NCBI GenBank assembly: GCA_002943765.1
Contig: PQWQ01000017.1
Coordinates: forward strand, 682,001-746,000
Direction: 5' to 3'
DNA length: 64,000 bases
DNA from: Psoroptes ovis
Lineage: Eukaryota > Arthropoda > Arachnida > Sarcoptiformes > Psoroptidae
The position numbers and the translations under genes were made by a program. Below are positions 62,192 to 64,000 of the stretch, piece after piece (the first letter of the stretch is position 1; each line of letters starts with the position of its first letter). The notes under the pieces are model-generated. The model did not search any database, was not told the DNA's origin, and worked only from the letters and a program-made list of their open reading frames with translations.

Positions 62192-64000
62192 CTGGTGCAA
62201 ATATCGAAGATTATTCATTAATCGATCGATAATTATCGATTTCGAGTCGAACAAAAAACATATTGATCCACCATTTGTATATTTTGGTGATTTTCCAATA
62301 TCAATAATTGCAAATAAAGGGTAAAATATACAAAAAAAAATTGAAAATTAGACACATTTTCAATAAATTCAATTACAAAACATGTTTCAAATAATGATTA
62401 TTGAAGCCTTATTATTAAAATGTATTTGCACTCGGCAATTTAGAATTTTCAATGAGAAGCCAATTATAAATAGGTGCCCGTCTGGCGCCTGACGAATGCA
62501 AAGTTGACCTACGAAATTGCTAATTTTCTATTGTTATTAATGTGTCATGTATTTGACATTTGTTTTGTTTTTCCTTGAATTATTTTTTTTTTTTGCATAT
62601 TCATGAAAAATAAGTGGGCTAAGGGGTGGTCGTGATGGGTGTGTGCAATGTATTTTATTTGTATTGTTTTATATGGGTTATGCAGTGTTTGCAGAAAATT
62701 TAAACGAAACAAATGTGCAAAACAATCAGAAAATATGTCAAAAGAATTATTATTAATTCAATGGAATCATGTGTCTACAAGAATGAATGAATGAATGAAT
62801 AATGCCTAGCGGCACAAATGATCGTGGAATATTGATCCAAAAAGAAAAAAGATGTGAATCAAGATTCAAGATTTGGCAATATTTGAATTGAAATTGAATT
62901 TTGTCAAATTCAGGAACAAAAGGATTTGGTTGGAACTTCGATTCAATTCTATTCGATTAGAATCGATTCAATCAAATTATCCATGGAAAATTGGGCTTTT
63001 TTACCATGATTCTAGTGTAAATTGTTTGCTTAAGAATTTTTAATTTGAATTTTAGATTCTTGTTTGGAATTCTGAGAATTTTTGCCACGATTTCTAGAAA
63101 GGATTCGACTTAAGAAGTTGTATTGAATTGGCAACAAATTAAAAACAGATTAAATTATTATCATTATTATTCAATATTCAAAAAAGAAAATTCAACAGAT
63201 TTTGTTTGTATTAATGAGAAGAAAAAAATGAGAAAAAATTAAAGTTTTTTTCACTCGAAAAATGAGTATTCTCGGATCAGAATCTGGTACAGAATTTTGA
63301 GCAAAATCTTAAATTAGAATTCTTGCATCAGAATCTGGTACAGAATTCCAGATTAGAATCAAGGAAAAAAAATCTAAGAATTAGAGAATATGGTACAGAA
63401 TTACACATTACAATCGGGAAAAAGAATTTCAAATTAAAATCGGGAACAGAATTCGGTGCAACCTTTATGTGGGGGCCAATGTTTTTGTTGAGGGCTAAAT
63501 CTTCAAATTCTTTAAATTTAAAATCAGCAAAAATTTGAATTTAAATATGAAAGAGCTGCTGCACAGAGTATTTGCTGCAAAGCAGCTTGAATCGACTGAT
63601 CAATTGATTATGATTCGGGAAAAAATTTCGGTAAAAAAGTTTTTTTTTCTTAAGAATAAATTAATAAGCAGAATACATGTGTGATAATAATATTTTCTTC
63701 GGAAGATTATCATCGGAATAATAATTGAGTTGGAAATAATCGGAAAAAAATTGATTCAAAATTCAAAAAAAAAAAAAATTTGAATTTTAAAATTCAAAAA
63801 TAATCCAAGAATATTTGAAAATATGAGAATATGAAGGTGTTCTTGGAACAACTCTCACGAACAAAAGAATTATTCAAATTATTCAAGTTAAAACTTTCGA
63901 TTCTAAATCTCGATCAACCCTTTCATTTCATTTATCGATTTTAGGCTTATTTTCTTGTCAGAATTCTTATTGATTCTTGAAGATTCAATCCATATTCATC
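62192..64000. other. Presumed intron of the nucleoside transporter
   Basis: About 1.8 kb with no exon that fits the transporter on the minus strand. It has A/T runs, a GGTGCC/GGCGCC near-palindrome at about 62475, and a degenerate tandem repeat near the right end. Confidence 0.5.
63276..63460. repeat. Degenerate tandem repeat, period about 51-55 bp
   Basis: The 20-mer ATCAGAATCTGGTACAGAAT occurs at 63276 and 63327 (spacing 51 bp). A shorter match, TGGTACAGAATT, is at 63391, and further AACAGAATT echoes follow. Confidence 0.7.

Noticed and set aside
1..64000. tRNA or rRNA genes
   Set aside because: I looked for A/B box pairs with cloverleaf arms and for rRNA-like blocks and found none convincing. 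A tRNAscan-SE run would settle this.

Overview
The window looks like nuclear DNA from a small, AT-rich arthropod genome, most likely an astigmatid (house-dust-mite-like) mite. All genes are eukaryotic and mostly split by very short introns of about 55-140 bp. The proteins are full of Asn, Gln, Ser and His runs. The set includes a papain-family protease that resembles mite group 1 proteases, a VEGFR/PVR-type receptor and a K2P potassium channel. The species is an inference; no marker gene is present.

Layout. 1-19.2 kb is gene-dense: the 3' part of an EF-hand-containing PPP phosphatase (+), a two-pore potassium channel (-, tail-to-tail with the phosphatase, 79 bp apart), a hAT-type MITE with a perfect 8-bp target duplication, a group-1-like cysteine protease (-), the mitochondrial thiamine pyrophosphate carrier (-), an unrecognised single-exon gene (+), a short GC-rich island, and an eight-exon VEGFR/PVR-like receptor tyrosine kinase (+). 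19.2-53.9 kb is a gene desert of about 34.7 kb. It holds microsatellites, hairpins, one further hAT MITE and eight copies of one 74-85 bp inverted-repeat element (mariner-like ends, TA flanks). 53.9-62.2 kb is gene-dense again: an Rnd-like atypical Rho GTPase (+) with a 157-codon ORF in its last intron, a TTAA-flanked piggyBac-like MITE, a prolyl 4-hydroxylase alpha subunit (+), and the 3' end of a concentrative nucleoside transporter (-) that runs off the right edge.

The genes do not form a pathway; they are neighbouring housekeeping and signalling genes. I assembled exon structures by hand, joining GT/AG sites so that phase and family homology agree. The points most worth a second look are the Rnd-like GTPase (this subfamily is usually described from vertebrates), its intronic ORF, the phosphatase with EF-hands placed before the catalytic domain, the protease with a furin-like site at the pro/mature boundary, and the tiny MITE family whose two arms vary together within each copy. 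I found no CRISPR array, tRNA or rRNA.
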